From NCBI RefSeq assembly GCF_018131075.1, contig NZ_JAFCLS010000009.1, positions 152,186-216,185 on the forward strand: DNA of 64,000 bases, written 5' to 3'. The notes under the pieces were generated by a model. That model did no database searches, was not told where the DNA came from, and worked only from the letters and a program-made list of their open reading frames with translations. Both the position numbers and the translations under genes were made by a program. This DNA comes from Bradyrhizobium sp. JYMT SZCCT0428 (lineage in GTDB: Bacteria; Pseudomonadota; Alphaproteobacteria; Rhizobiales; Xanthobacteraceae). This document shows, piece by piece, positions 27,422-35,771 of this stretch; position 1 is the stretch's first letter; the number at the start of each line of letters is the position of its first letter.

Positions 27422-28209
27422 TTGCCCTTGAACTTGGCGGGGCGCTTTTCAAGGAACGCGGTGACGCCTTCCTTGAAATCTTCCGCCGAGCCCGCGATGC
27501 GCTGCGATTCGAATTCGAGGTTGAGCTGTTCCTCGAAGGAGTTTTCCGGGCTGTCCCAATAAAGCTTGCGGATCAGCGACAGCGCGATCGTCGGCCCGTT
27601 GGCAAGATCATGCGCCAGCTTCATCGCCTCTTCCATCAAGACCGCATCGTCATGGACGCGGTTGACGAGCCCCCATTCCAGCGCCTTCTCCGCCGGCAGC
27701 CGTTCGCCCATCAGCGACAATTCCACCGAGCGCGCCTTGCCGATCATGCGCGGCAGCAGCCAGGTCGATCCGCAATCCGGCACCAGGCCGATGCGGCGGA
27801 ACGCCTGCAGGAAATAGGACGAGCGCGCGCACAGGATCATGTCGCCCATTAATGCAAAACTCATCCCGGCGCCGGCGGCCGGGCCGTTGACGGCGGTCAC
27901 GAGCGGGCAATGCAGCTTGCGGATGCGCCGCAGGAAGGGATGGAAGCCAGTTTCCAGCGAGGCGCCCGCGTTGCTCTTGCCGGGCTTCTGATTGTTGCGA
28001 CCCTGCAAATTGGCGCCGGTGCAGAAGGCACGGCCGGCACCGGTCAGCACGACGCAGCGCACTTGCTCCTTCTTGTCCTCGATCTCGTCGAGCGCATCGG
28101 CAAGCCCGCCCAGCATGTCCATCGAGACCGCATTCATGACCTCCTGGTGGTCAAGCCTGAGAACGGCGACCGGGCCATCGAAATCGAGCGTGACGTGCTT
28201 GAACTGCAT
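27418..28209 (-). CDS. PaaG-like enoyl-CoA hydratase/isomerase
   Basis: 263 residues. Oxyanion-hole motifs RAFCTGANLQGR and GPAAGAGMSFALMGDM. The string RRIGLVPDCGSTWLLPR matches the PaaG/isomerase type, in which an aspartate in VPD replaces the usual hydratase glutamate, pointing to double-bond or ring isomerisation rather than simple hydration. First gene of a three-gene operon; its TGA overlaps the next ATG (ATGA). The divergent SDR gene starts 150 bases away. Confidence 0.85.
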   Translation of the reverse strand: MQFKHVTLDFDGPVAVLRLDHQEVMNAVSMDMLGGLADALDEIEDKKEQVRCVVLTGAGRAFCTGANLQGRNNQKPGKSNAGASLETGFHPFLRRIRKLHCPLVTAVNGPAAGAGMSFALMGDMILCARSSYFLQAFRRIGLVPDCGSTWLLPRMIGKARSVELSLMGERLPAEKALEWGLVNRVHDDAVLMEEAMKLAHDLANGPTIALSLIRKLYWDSPENSFEEQLNLEFESQRIAGSAEDFKEGVTAFLEKRPAKFKGK

Positions 28210-28359
28210 TGTTTCCTCATGAGTTGTGTTTACGCGCTATCAGGCAGCGCGATGGGCGGATGTGTTGCTTGGGCCCATATTTGATTTTCCTGATCGGCTT
28301 GTCCATGGTTGAACGCGAACATCTGCCCGCCACCGGGCGCACGACTTGAGGAAACATTC

Positions 28360-29139
28360 ATGAGCATTTTCGACCTCTCCGGCCGCGTCGCAATCGTCAC
28401 CGGCGGTAATGGCGGCATCGGCCTCGGCATTGCACAGGCGCTCAATGCCGCGGGCTGCACGGTTTCGATCTGGGGCCGCAACGCCGACAAGAATGCGAGT
28501 GCCGCTGCAAGCCTCGCCAAGGGTCCCGGCAAGGTCGACACCCGCATCTGCGACGTCAGCGATCCCGCCTCCGTCAAGGCGGCGATGAAGGCCACGCTGG
28601 ATGCGCTCGGCCGCGTCGACGGCTGCTTTGCCAATGCCGGCATTGGCGGCGGCGGCCGGCGCGCCTTCATCGACCGCACCGAGGAAGAGTGGCGCAAAAT
28701 GTTCGCGACCAATCTCGACGGCGTCTTCCATGTGTTCCAGGCGGCCGCGCGTCACATGACCGAGCGCGCTGAAGCCGGCGACAAGTTCGGGCGGCTGGTG
28801 GCGACCTCGAGCCTGGCGTCGCTGTTCGGCACCGCGCGCAACGAGCATTACGCCGGCACCAAGGCCGCGCTGAACGCATTGTGCCGCGCGCTCGCGGTCG
28901 AACTGGCGCGCTACGGCGTGACGGCGAACGCGATCCTGCCCGGCTGGATCAAGAGCGACATGACGGCCGGCATCATGGCGAACGACAAGTTCGTCGCCAA
29001 CGTGATGCCACGCATCCCGGTGCGCCGGTTCGGCGAGCCCAGCGATTTCGGCGGCATCGCGGTGTACATCATGAGTCAGGCGTCGTCGTATCATACGGCG
29101 GATTGCTTTGTGATCGATGGCGGGTACACGGCGTTTTGA
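28360..29139 (+). CDS. Short-chain dehydrogenase/reductase
   Basis: 259 residues with classical SDR features: VTGGNGGIGLGIA, NAGIGGGG, serine in TSSLASLFG and the catalytic YAGTK. The C-terminal sequence TADCFVIDGGYTAF is standard. ATG at 28360 chosen with GAGGA upstream; a 51-base in-frame extension is less likely. It is divergent from the crotonase/kinase/DUF6285 operon and may oxidise a hydroxyacyl intermediate of that route. Confidence 0.83.
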   Translation: MSIFDLSGRVAIVTGGNGGIGLGIAQALNAAGCTVSIWGRNADKNASAAASLAKGPGKVDTRICDVSDPASVKAAMKATLDALGRVDGCFANAGIGGGGRRAFIDRTEEEWRKMFATNLDGVFHVFQAAARHMTERAEAGDKFGRLVATSSLASLFGTARNEHYAGTKAALNALCRALAVELARYGVTANAILPGWIKSDMTAGIMANDKFVANVMPRIPVRRFGEPSDFGGIAVYIMSQASSYHTADCFVIDGGYTAF

Positions 29140-29171
29140 GTTGAGGCCTCTTCGTCACCACGGACGCATCT

Positions 29172-29282
29172 GCGTTCCCTCTCCCCTTGCGGGAGAGCGT
29201 TAGGGAGAGGGGTGGCGTCATCGGGACTGCCCGTGTGGCTACCCCTCTCCCCCACCCTCCCCCGCAAGGGGGGAGGGAGCGC
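29172..29282. repeat. CCCTCTCCCC palindromic repeat
   Basis: GCGTTCCCTCTCCCCTTGCG on the left pairs imperfectly with CCCCGCAAGGGGGGAGGGAG on the right. It starts 32 bases after the SDR stop and could serve as transcript end. Confidence 0.65.
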
Positions 29283-29383
29283 ACCTTTCGTGTCGGATGC
29301 ATTCCCGATTCAATTTTCAGACAGCAGATATGTGGCCGCATTCTCGCGACGCAGTGCGCCCGAGGTTTGCTGGAAACTTCCCG

Positions 29384-29510
29384 CCCTCTCATTAAGAGGG
29401 CGCAGGGAAGACCGGGTGCGCGCTGCACCCGCGGTCCCGTGTGCGGTTTGCACAAAACAAAATGCACACGAGCATACAGGGCAGCGGTGAACACCCGGCC
29501 TTCCCTGCGC
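29384..29510. ncRNA. Nested inverted-repeat element, possible structured RNA
   Basis: A 7-bp hairpin (29384-29402, GCCCTCT/AGAGGGC) abuts a 19-bp inverted repeat with one mismatch (29401-29419 against 29492-29510). Inside it are two more hairpins, GGGTGC/GCACCC (29415-29431, which overlaps the left arm and so competes with it) and CGTGTGC/GCACACG (29439-29470). I recall this core, with degenerate sequence to about 29757, as a multicopy element in Bradyrhizobium. Whether it is transcribed is unknown. Confidence 0.45.
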
Positions 29511-29809
29511 AATGGCTTTACGGCTTATGCCGTGATCTCCCCGGAGACGAGTTCTTGGTTGACTCCGTCACCGCCGGTTCAGCTTGCGCTTAGCCGACGG
29601 CTTGACGCCTGCAACGGGTGCCAGGACCACACGGTTTTGCCGTACGCTTATCCACGCCGTCGTCGAGGCGTAAACCAGCGTCCACCGCAACCCGTCCAAC
29701 GTCCGTGACGACGGCCGACGCCCTCTGAGTAGGACGGGATGGCGATAGATGCGCACTGATTTGGGTGGGACGACAACAGTAATATTTTCGATTTACAGAA
29801 ATTTTCTAC

Positions 29810-29840
29810 TTGACACGAATTCCGTAAATCAGAACTGATT
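29810..29840 (+). promoter_or_regulatory. Candidate promoter and operator of the FAD monooxygenase
   Basis: TTGACA at 29810-29815 resembles a -35 box. A perfect palindrome AATCAG-AA-CTGATT (29827-29840) occupies the place of the -10 box, whose own match is poor. A repressor covering the -10 would fit. The gene starts 234 bases downstream, so a long leader or a second promoter is implied. Confidence 0.35.
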
Positions 29841-30073
29841 TGCCCGTCGGGTTGTTTTGTCGCACCATGGACACTTTCTGCGAAACCTCAAGGCAGGAGC
29901 TATTTCAAAATGCCTTGGTCGGTTTGGATCGTCGCGCTTGCGCGATGCCGAGATCGTCAACGGGCAAAACACCCAGCCTCCCCACACTGATATGTAGCGC
30001 GCAAGGGGCTTGCTTCAAGACCCCGGTCATCCCGTAGAACGCCAACCGAAGCCAACTTCTATGGAGGGATGAC

Positions 30074-31582
30074 ATGGGTGCGGCAAAGACTGAGCATGCG
30101 GTGGTGATCGCCGGAGGCGGTCCGACAGGGTTGATGCTGGCGGGCGAGCTGGCGTTGGCCGGTATCGACGTCGCCATTGTCGAGCGGCGGGCCAGCCAGG
30201 AACTCGCGGGTTCACGGGCCGGCGGCCTGCATTCGCGCACCATCGAGATCCTCGATCAGCGCGGCATTGCCGACCGGTTCCTCTCAGAGGGGCAGACGTT
30301 CGGGGTCGTGCACTTCCACGTTCCGCTCGATATCAGCGACTTTCCCACCCGGCACAATTACGGGCTCGGGCTGTGGCAGAACCATATCGAGCGCATCCTG
30401 GGCGAATGGGCCCTTGAGCTTGCCGTGCCGATCTATCGCGGAATCGAGGTGACGGGTTTCGCGCAGGACGACCACGGCGTGGACGTCGCGCTGTCCGACG
30501 GCACAGCGTTGCGCGCGAAATATCTCGTCGGGTGCGACGGCGGACGCAGCCTGATCCGCAAAGCCGCCGGCATCGCGTTCCCCGGATCGGATCCGACCGT
30601 CAGCAATTTGATCGCCGAGGTCGAGGTGGCCGAGCAGCCGAAACTGGGCATCCACCGCAACGAATTTGGCGCCCATGGCTTCAGCAAGTTGAACTACGAG
30701 ATCCGCGACGGCGAAATCGTCTACCTGGATGGAGGGCCGCTGCGGGTCATGGTGACCGAGCGAAACGTCGGGTCCGGCGTCGAACCGACCTTAAGCGATC
30801 TCAGCGAGGCGCTCATCGAAATCTTCGGGACCGATTACGGAATCCACAGTCCGACCTGGATTTCGCGATTCACCGACATGACAAGGCAGGCCGCCTCCTA
30901 CCGCGACAGACGGGTGCTGCTGGCCGGCGACGCCGCCCATGTGCATTACCCGGCGGGCGGACAGGGCCTCAACCTCGGTGTGCAGGATGCGGTGAACCTT
31001 GGCTGGAAACTGGCGCAGGTGGTCAAGCAGACGTCGCCGGAAAGCCTGCTCGATACCTACCATGCCGAGCGGCACCCGGTCGCCGCGCTCGCGCTGCGCA
31101 ACACGATGGCGCAAGTCGCGCTGCTGCGCACCGACGACCGTACCAAAGCCTTGGGCGAGGCCGTGTCCGAACTGATGCGCATGGACGAGCCGCGCAAGCG
31201 GTTCGCCGCTGACATGTCGGGCCTCGGTATTCATTACGATCTCGGCGCGGGACACAAGCTGATCGGACGCCGCATGCCCGATCTCGACCTGACCACCGCA
31301 GGCGGCCCGCTGCGAGTGTTCGCTCTTCTGCACGATGCCCGGCCGGTGCTGCTCAGTCTTGCCGAGCCCGGCAGCCTCGACATCACACCGTGGGCGGATC
31401 GGGTGCAATTGATCGACGCCAAGTATGACGGCGCGTGGGAGCTCCCTGCACTTGGCGCGGTCACCGCTCCCGACGCAGTGCTGATTCGGCCCGACGGATA
31501 TGTGGCATGGGTGGGGGATTCGACCCAGACCGGACTCGCCGACGCGCTGACCATGTGGTTCGGACCGCCTGCCGCGGCGTAG
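30074..31582 (+). CDS. FAD-dependent aromatic monooxygenase
   Basis: 502 residues of the class A flavoprotein hydroxylase family (phenol hydroxylase/RdmE/rifampicin monooxygenase type). FAD motifs: VVIAGGGPTGLMLAGELA (GxGxxG), VGCDGGRSLIRKAAG (DG) and LLAGDAAHVHYPAGGQGLNL (GD). The C-terminal thioredoxin-like domain (about 400-500) is typical of this group. It uses NAD(P)H and O2 to hydroxylate an aromatic ring. It leads a rightward set with an SDR and an HpcH/HpaI aldolase. Confidence 0.88.
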   Translation: MGAAKTEHAVVIAGGGPTGLMLAGELALAGIDVAIVERRASQELAGSRAGGLHSRTIEILDQRGIADRFLSEGQTFGVVHFHVPLDISDFPTRHNYGLGLWQNHIERILGEWALELAVPIYRGIEVTGFAQDDHGVDVALSDGTALRAKYLVGCDGGRSLIRKAAGIAFPGSDPTVSNLIAEVEVAEQPKLGIHRNEFGAHGFSKLNYEIRDGEIVYLDGGPLRVMVTERNVGSGVEPTLSDLSEALIEIFGTDYGIHSPTWISRFTDMTRQAASYRDRRVLLAGDAAHVHYPAGGQGLNLGVQDAVNLGWKLAQVVKQTSPESLLDTYHAERHPVAALALRNTMAQVALLRTDDRTKALGEAVSELMRMDEPRKRFAADMSGLGIHYDLGAGHKLIGRRMPDLDLTTAGGPLRVFALLHDARPVLLSLAEPGSLDITPWADRVQLIDAKYDGAWELPALGAVTAPDAVLIRPDGYVAWVGDSTQTGLADALTMWFGPPAAA

Positions 31583-31675
31583 CCGGACGCGCAAGGTCCA
31601 GCGTGACGCGGGCATTGCAGCAGCTTGCATGATCGGCCATGATTTATCCCTCGAAATCGACTGAAGGTGTGCGCG

Positions 31676-32371
31676 ATGAAAGTTGCTATCGTCACGGCAG
31701 GGGGAAGCGGCATGGGCGCCGCGGCCGCGCGGCGTCTCGCGCAAGACGGTTACAAGATCGCGATCCTTTCGTCCTCCGGGAAGGGCGAAGCGATCGCGCA
31801 CGAGCTTGGCGGGATCGGGGTGACCGGCTCCAATCAATCGAACGACGATCTGCAACGGCTCGTGGATACCGTCGTCTCGAAGTGGGGCCGCGTCGACGTG
31901 CTTGTGAATAGCGCGGGACACGGCCCTCGCGACAAGATTTTAGAGATCACCGACGAGCAATGGTTGAAAGGCATGGACACGTATCTGCTGAACGTGATCC
32001 GGCCGACGCGCATCGTGACGCCGATCATGGTCCAGCAACGTGGCGGCGCGATCATCAACATCTCGACGGCGTGGGCCTTCGAGCCAAGTTCGATGTTTCC
32101 CACGTCGGCCGTTTTCAGGGCCGGACTGGCAGCATTCACGAAAATCTTCGCGGACGAGTACGCGGCTGACAGCGTGCGGATGAACAACGTGCTTCCGGGC
32201 TGGATCGACAGCTTGCCGGCTACCGAGGAGCGCCGGTCATCCGTGCCGATGCAGCGATACGGTACGAGTGAGGAAATAGCGGCCACGATCGCCTTCCTTG
32301 CATCCGAGGGTGCGGCCTACATTACTGGTCAGAACCTGCGGGTCGACGGAGGCCTGACGCGCTCGGTTTGA
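31676..32371 (+). CDS. SDR-family protein lacking the YxxxK active site
   Basis: 231 residues with an SDR Rossmann fold: VTAGGSGMGAAAARRLA, VNSAG and C-terminal RVDGGLTRSV. At the YxxxK position the sequence is SAVFR (Ser144, Arg148), so the catalytic tyrosine and lysine are both missing. The flanking PTSAVFRAGLAAFTK reads as a conserved subfamily rather than decay. It may be a non-oxidoreductase or use another acid. ATG at 31676 chosen over GTG nine bases upstream because of GAAGG spacing. Confidence 0.78.
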   Translation: MKVAIVTAGGSGMGAAAARRLAQDGYKIAILSSSGKGEAIAHELGGIGVTGSNQSNDDLQRLVDTVVSKWGRVDVLVNSAGHGPRDKILEITDEQWLKGMDTYLLNVIRPTRIVTPIMVQQRGGAIINISTAWAFEPSSMFPTSAVFRAGLAAFTKIFADEYAADSVRMNNVLPGWIDSLPATEERRSSVPMQRYGTSEEIAATIAFLASEGAAYITGQNLRVDGGLTRSV

Positions 32372-32427
32372 CGAACGCGCGTCACTCCGGTGCTGCCTAC
32401 GCGTGAACACATCGGGGAGAAAGTCCG

Positions 32428-33210
32428 TTGCGTCCAAACCCAATAAAACCACGGCTCGCGGCCGGCGGCTGCGCGTTCGGAACGATGACGTTCGAGTTCT
32501 TCACGCCCGGCTATCCTGCGATCTGCCGCGAGGCCGGCGCCGAGTTCATCCTCTACGACATGGAGCATTCGGGCGTCGGCTTCGAGACCATGAAAGCGCA
32601 GTTCGCATTCTGCCGCGGGCTCGACCTGGTGCCGCTCGTGCGCGTTCCCTCCGGCGACTATCATCACATCGCGCGCGCGCTCGATATCGGCGCGATGGGC
32701 ATCATGGTGCCGATGGTCGAAACGCCGGAGCAGGCCAGGGCGATCGTTGATTGCACGAGATATCCGCCCGCCGGGCGTCGCGGCGCCGCGTTCAATGTCG
32801 CGGCGCATGACGACTATGCCGGCGGCGCCGAGACCGACAAGATCGCCGAGGCCAACGCGCGCACCATGGTGATCGCGCTGGTGGAGACCGCCGACGGCAT
32901 CGCGAACGTCGATGCGATCGCGGCGGTCGATGGCGTCGACGTGGTCTGGCTCGGCCACTACGATCTGACGAACTTCATGGGCATACCTGGGCAGTTCGAC
33001 AATTCGAAATTTCACAGCGCTGTCGATAGACTGGTCAAAGCCTGCCAGAAACACGGCAAGACGCCGGGCTTTCTCGCCGGCGACGAGAAGTGGGCGCGCG
33101 ATTTCCGCGCCAAAGGCTTTCGCATGATCGCCTACGGCGTCGATACGCTATTGATGCAGCGCGCGCTCGCCGACGGCATCAGGCTGCTGCAAGGGACATT
33201 GAAGAAATAG
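32428..33210 (+). CDS. HpcH/HpaI aldolase family protein
   Basis: 260 residues of the class II pyruvate aldolase TIM-barrel: FGTMTFEFFTPGY, YDMEHSGVGFETM (substrate/metal region), metal-ligand glutamate in ALVETADGIANVD and LGHYDLTNFMG. The family makes or cleaves 4-hydroxy-2-oxo acids to pyruvate and an aldehyde. The start is TTG with GGGGAG about ten bases upstream; no ATG fits as well. Context with the monooxygenase suggests the end of an aromatic or hydroxyacid route. Confidence 0.82.
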   Translation: MRPNPIKPRLAAGGCAFGTMTFEFFTPGYPAICREAGAEFILYDMEHSGVGFETMKAQFAFCRGLDLVPLVRVPSGDYHHIARALDIGAMGIMVPMVETPEQARAIVDCTRYPPAGRRGAAFNVAAHDDYAGGAETDKIAEANARTMVIALVETADGIANVDAIAAVDGVDVVWLGHYDLTNFMGIPGQFDNSKFHSAVDRLVKACQKHGKTPGFLAGDEKWARDFRAKGFRMIAYGVDTLLMQRALADGIRLLQGTLKK

Positions 33211-33297
33211 AGGCGATGGCGACGTTTCGGGACGGCTCGCCGCAGCTCGACGAACTCCGGCCAATTTGGACGGCAACAGGATAAAGCAGATCAAGCC

Positions 33298-33582
33298 ATG
33301 GGTGTGTTTACCGAGGAAGTGGAGACGATCTTCGAAGGACATCAGATCGCATGCAGCGCGGTCCCGGATATGGAGAAGGCGGGACGGATGATCTTGAAGC
33401 TGTACATCGCCGGGCAGCTGGTTGAATCATCCTCCGGTGTGTCTCTTTACACCCGCACGGCCTTGCTGTGTGGCGCGTTGAAGACGGGAGAGGCCAACCG
33501 GGTTGTGGAAATTTATGCGTCCGGATTTTTCATGAAGCGATTGAATATCCGTGTCGACGGCAAGCAAATAGCGCGAAGCTAA
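33298..33582 (+). CDS. Small protein of unknown function
   Basis: 94 residues, soluble, mixed beta/alpha: YIAGQLVESSSGVSLYTRT in the middle and RLNIRVDGKQIARS at the end. Codon usage fits the neighbours, and it follows the aldolase by 87 bases on the same strand. I do not recognise a family. Confidence 0.5.
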   Translation: MGVFTEEVETIFEGHQIACSAVPDMEKAGRMILKLYIAGQLVESSSGVSLYTRTALLCGALKTGEANRVVEIYASGFFMKRLNIRVDGKQIARS

Positions 33583-33921
33583 CGACTGCTGCCTGCATCT
33601 GTCATCGCGACAGCGGGATTTGTTGTGTCATTGCAAGATGATCCGGGCAGAATTATCAGCGCCTGACCTCGCAGGACGCCAGTGATATCAGCGACCTTAC
33701 CAGCCTCCTGCAGGTGGGAATCGATCCGGAAGCGGTTCCCCACGGGCCGATCTACGCCTTGCGTTTTGGGTCTCGATAGGTTTTAAGCCCGGTAGCTTTC
33801 ATGACCGCAGCCATGAACGGGAAGCGATTTGCGTGGCCTTGCCGCGCTCCAGACCGAGTTATGCAACCAGCGTAGCACGTGCGCTTCAATCCGTTCTCCC
33901 CCACACAGAAAGGTAGTTTCA
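33583..33921. other. 339-base intergenic region before the HU gene
   Basis: Holds the upstream region of the HU gene and, at about 33642-33779, a frame reading YQRLTSQDASDISDL and then VGIDPEAVPHGPIYALRFGS before a stop. It has no start codon and no partner upstream, so it is a possible gene remnant. No clear promoter hexamers found. Confidence 0.4.
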
Positions 33922-34218
33922 ATGGCCAAGATGACCAAGACTCAGTTGATCGATGCAATCGCAGAGGGAACGCAGCTTTCCAAGAATGACGTCAAGGCCG
34001 TTATCGAGCAGATGGCCACCGTCGGCTACAAGGAGCTGAATGAATCCGGTGAGTTCGTCATTCCCGGCTTCGTCAAAATGTCGGTCGTGAACAAGCCGGC
34101 GACCGAAGCGCGCAGCGGCATCAATCCGTTCACGAAAGAGCCGATGGAGTTTGCGGCCAAGCCGGCCAGCAAGTCGGTCAAGGCGTCGCCGCTGAAGGTT
34201 GCCAAAGACGCTGTTTGA
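33922..34218 (+). CDS. HU-family DNA-binding protein
   Basis: 98 residues: KMTKTQLIDAIAEGTQLSKN dimerisation helices, IPGFVKMSVVNKPATEARSG beta arm and GINPFTKEPM where HU has the (R)NPxTGE arm tip. The C-terminus is lysine/alanine-rich. It binds and bends DNA as a dimer. The start at 33922 is chosen from the conserved N-terminus and AAGGTAG upstream; 31 earlier in-frame codons are not HU-like. Confidence 0.9.
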   Translation: MAKMTKTQLIDAIAEGTQLSKNDVKAVIEQMATVGYKELNESGEFVIPGFVKMSVVNKPATEARSGINPFTKEPMEFAAKPASKSVKASPLKVAKDAV

Positions 34219-34225
34219 TGGCGAA

Positions 34226-34255
34226 GCGGCCGGCGTTCACCGGAACGGCGGCCGC
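34226..34255. terminator. Hairpin between convergent HU and Rieske genes
   Basis: GCGGCCG pairs with CGGCCGC, and GTTC with GAAC inside the loop. It begins 7 bases after the HU stop and reaches the stop of the convergent Rieske gene. No U-tract on either side. Confidence 0.45.
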
Positions 34256-34668
34256 TACAGATCGACCACCACGTAGTCGCTCTCGACCGCGACCTTGATG
34301 GTCTCCGCCACATACGGCCCTTTCACCACGTTGGTGCCCGGCTCGACATTGACGGGATAGGCTTTGACGCGGAAGCGTTTCGGATCGCAATAGGACTGTC
34401 CGGTGCGGATATCGAATTCCCAGCCGTGCCAGGGGCAGCGGATGATCTCCCCAAGTTTTGTATACTCGATCTCGCCGGGGTCCGAAGATGTGGCGAGCCC
34501 GATCAGCGGGCCTTCGCATAGCGCCGCGCCCTGATGCGGGCAGCGGTTCAACAGGCCGAAAAACTCACCCTTGACGTTGAAGATCGCGATCGGCCGCTCG
34601 TCGATGGTAAGGAATTTTCGCGTGCCCGGCGGCAACTCGTCCACCGGGGCAATTACATGCCGGGCCAT
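34255..34668 (-). CDS. Stand-alone Rieske [2Fe-2S] protein
   Basis: 137 residues. Cluster ligands are in the two boxes CPHQGAALC and CPWHGWEF. This is the ferredoxin or N-terminal-domain type of ring-hydroxylating oxygenases, without an oxygenase catalytic domain. ATG at 34668 shares its A with the TGA of the upstream amidohydrolase gene (TGATG), so it is translationally coupled. It probably supplies electrons to a hydroxylase, yet no oxygenase gene is adjacent. Confidence 0.85.
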   Translation of the reverse strand: MARHVIAPVDELPPGTRKFLTIDERPIAIFNVKGEFFGLLNRCPHQGAALCEGPLIGLATSSDPGEIEYTKLGEIIRCPWHGWEFDIRTGQSYCDPKRFRVKAYPVNVEPGTNVVKGPYVAETIKVAVESDYVVVDL

Positions 34669-35771
34669 CAGGTTAAACCGTACAGCTTCTTCGAATTGTC
34701 GAGATAGAACGCCTGCTTGTTGGCGTCGCTGACGCCGGCGGGCAGCACGCGCGTCGGCTCGTCGAAATCCCAATGCGGATAGTCGGTGGCGAACAGCAGC
34801 TTGTCCCAGCCGATCCATTCGATCACCTCGAACAGATGCTCGCGGCGTTCCGGGTCTTCCATCGGCTGCGTGGTCCACCAGATGTGATCGCGGATATATT
34901 CCGACGGACGGCGCTTCAGATGCGGCACCTCGCTGCGCAGCCGGTCGAAACTCTTGTCCAGCCGCCATGAAAGCGACGGCGCCCAGCCGAAGCCGGCCTC
35001 GATCATCACCATCTTCAGTTTGGGATAGCGCTCGAACACGCCCTCGAGCACGAGGCTCGCGAGCGCGGTCTGCTGGCACTGCGAATGGCCGACCATCTCC
35101 TCGATGTAAAAGCTCGGCCAGCCGGAAGCGGTGATGGGATTGCCGCCGAAGCCGAAGGCATGAACGCCGACGGGCAGGCCGATCTCCTGCGCCGCCTCAT
35201 AGATCGGCCAGTAGCGGCGCTGGCCGAGTGGCTCGACATTGCGGCTCAGCAAAAGCACCTGCACGAAATTCTTGTCACCGGCGCGCTTGCGGATCTCGGC
35301 GGCGGCGGTGGGGCCGTCTTCATTGCCGACGACGATCGAACCTTTGAGACGGGAATCCTTGCTGGTCCATTTCTCGATCTGCCAGTCGTTGATCGCGGTC
35401 GCCAATGCTGCGCTGAGATCGTGGTTGCGCAGGCCCTGCCCGGTGTCGAGCGGATTGAGCACGCCGAGCGTGACATTGTAGGGGTCGAGCAGTTGCTTCT
35501 GCATGAAGGACAGCGAGGAGCCTTGCTTGCCGCCTTCCGGCGGATAGGCGTCGCGGCGCGAGGCATTCGGCTGCGCCTTCGGATAGGGCGGGCCTTCCAT
35601 CATGCCCTGATAGGCGTGCTTGCCGTAGGTCTCCAGATGCGAATGCCAGCGTTTTGCCAGGAACGGATAAAGCTCGGTCCCGGTGGCGCGCGCGGGATGG
35701 ATGTCGCAATCGGCGATCGCGGTCTTGACGCTGACAGACGCTGACGGCTCGGTGCGGAACTGCACATTCAT
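34668..35771 (-). CDS. Amidohydrolase-2 family metal-dependent hydrolase
   Basis: 367 residues, ACMSD-like TIM-barrel. Metal motif DCDIHP near the N-terminus, PVGVHAFG in mid barrel, MVMIEAGFGW and the late FATDYPHWDFDE aspartate segment. The family decarboxylates or hydrolyses cyclic acids. It has 40-50% visible similarity in motif layout to the upstream gene, so the two are probably paralogues from tandem duplication. Its ATG overlaps the upstream TGA (ATGA). Confidence 0.83.
   Translation of the reverse strand: MNVQFRTEPSASVSVKTAIADCDIHPARATGTELYPFLAKRWHSHLETYGKHAYQGMMEGPPYPKAQPNASRRDAYPPEGGKQGSSLSFMQKQLLDPYNVTLGVLNPLDTGQGLRNHDLSAALATAINDWQIEKWTSKDSRLKGSIVVGNEDGPTAAAEIRKRAGDKNFVQVLLLSRNVEPLGQRRYWPIYEAAQEIGLPVGVHAFGFGGNPITASGWPSFYIEEMVGHSQCQQTALASLVLEGVFERYPKLKMVMIEAGFGWAPSLSWRLDKSFDRLRSEVPHLKRRPSEYIRDHIWWTTQPMEDPERREHLFEVIEWIGWDKLLFATDYPHWDFDEPTRVLPAGVSDANKQAFYLDNSKKLYGLT

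Larger units (their letters stand above)
29140..30073. other. Gene-poor 934-base region
   Basis: No convincing complete gene. From left: a CCCTCTCCCC repeat, the nested inverted-repeat element, degenerate sequence continuing that element to about 29757, an A+T-rich stretch (29775-29840) that probably carries the promoter of the monooxygenase gene, and about 130 bases whose minus strand reads like a short protein remnant (29905-30030). Confidence 0.6.

Noticed and set aside
33225..33284. 22-codon frame with GAGG upstream after the aldolase
   Set aside because: Too short and without protein character; probably untranslated spacer.
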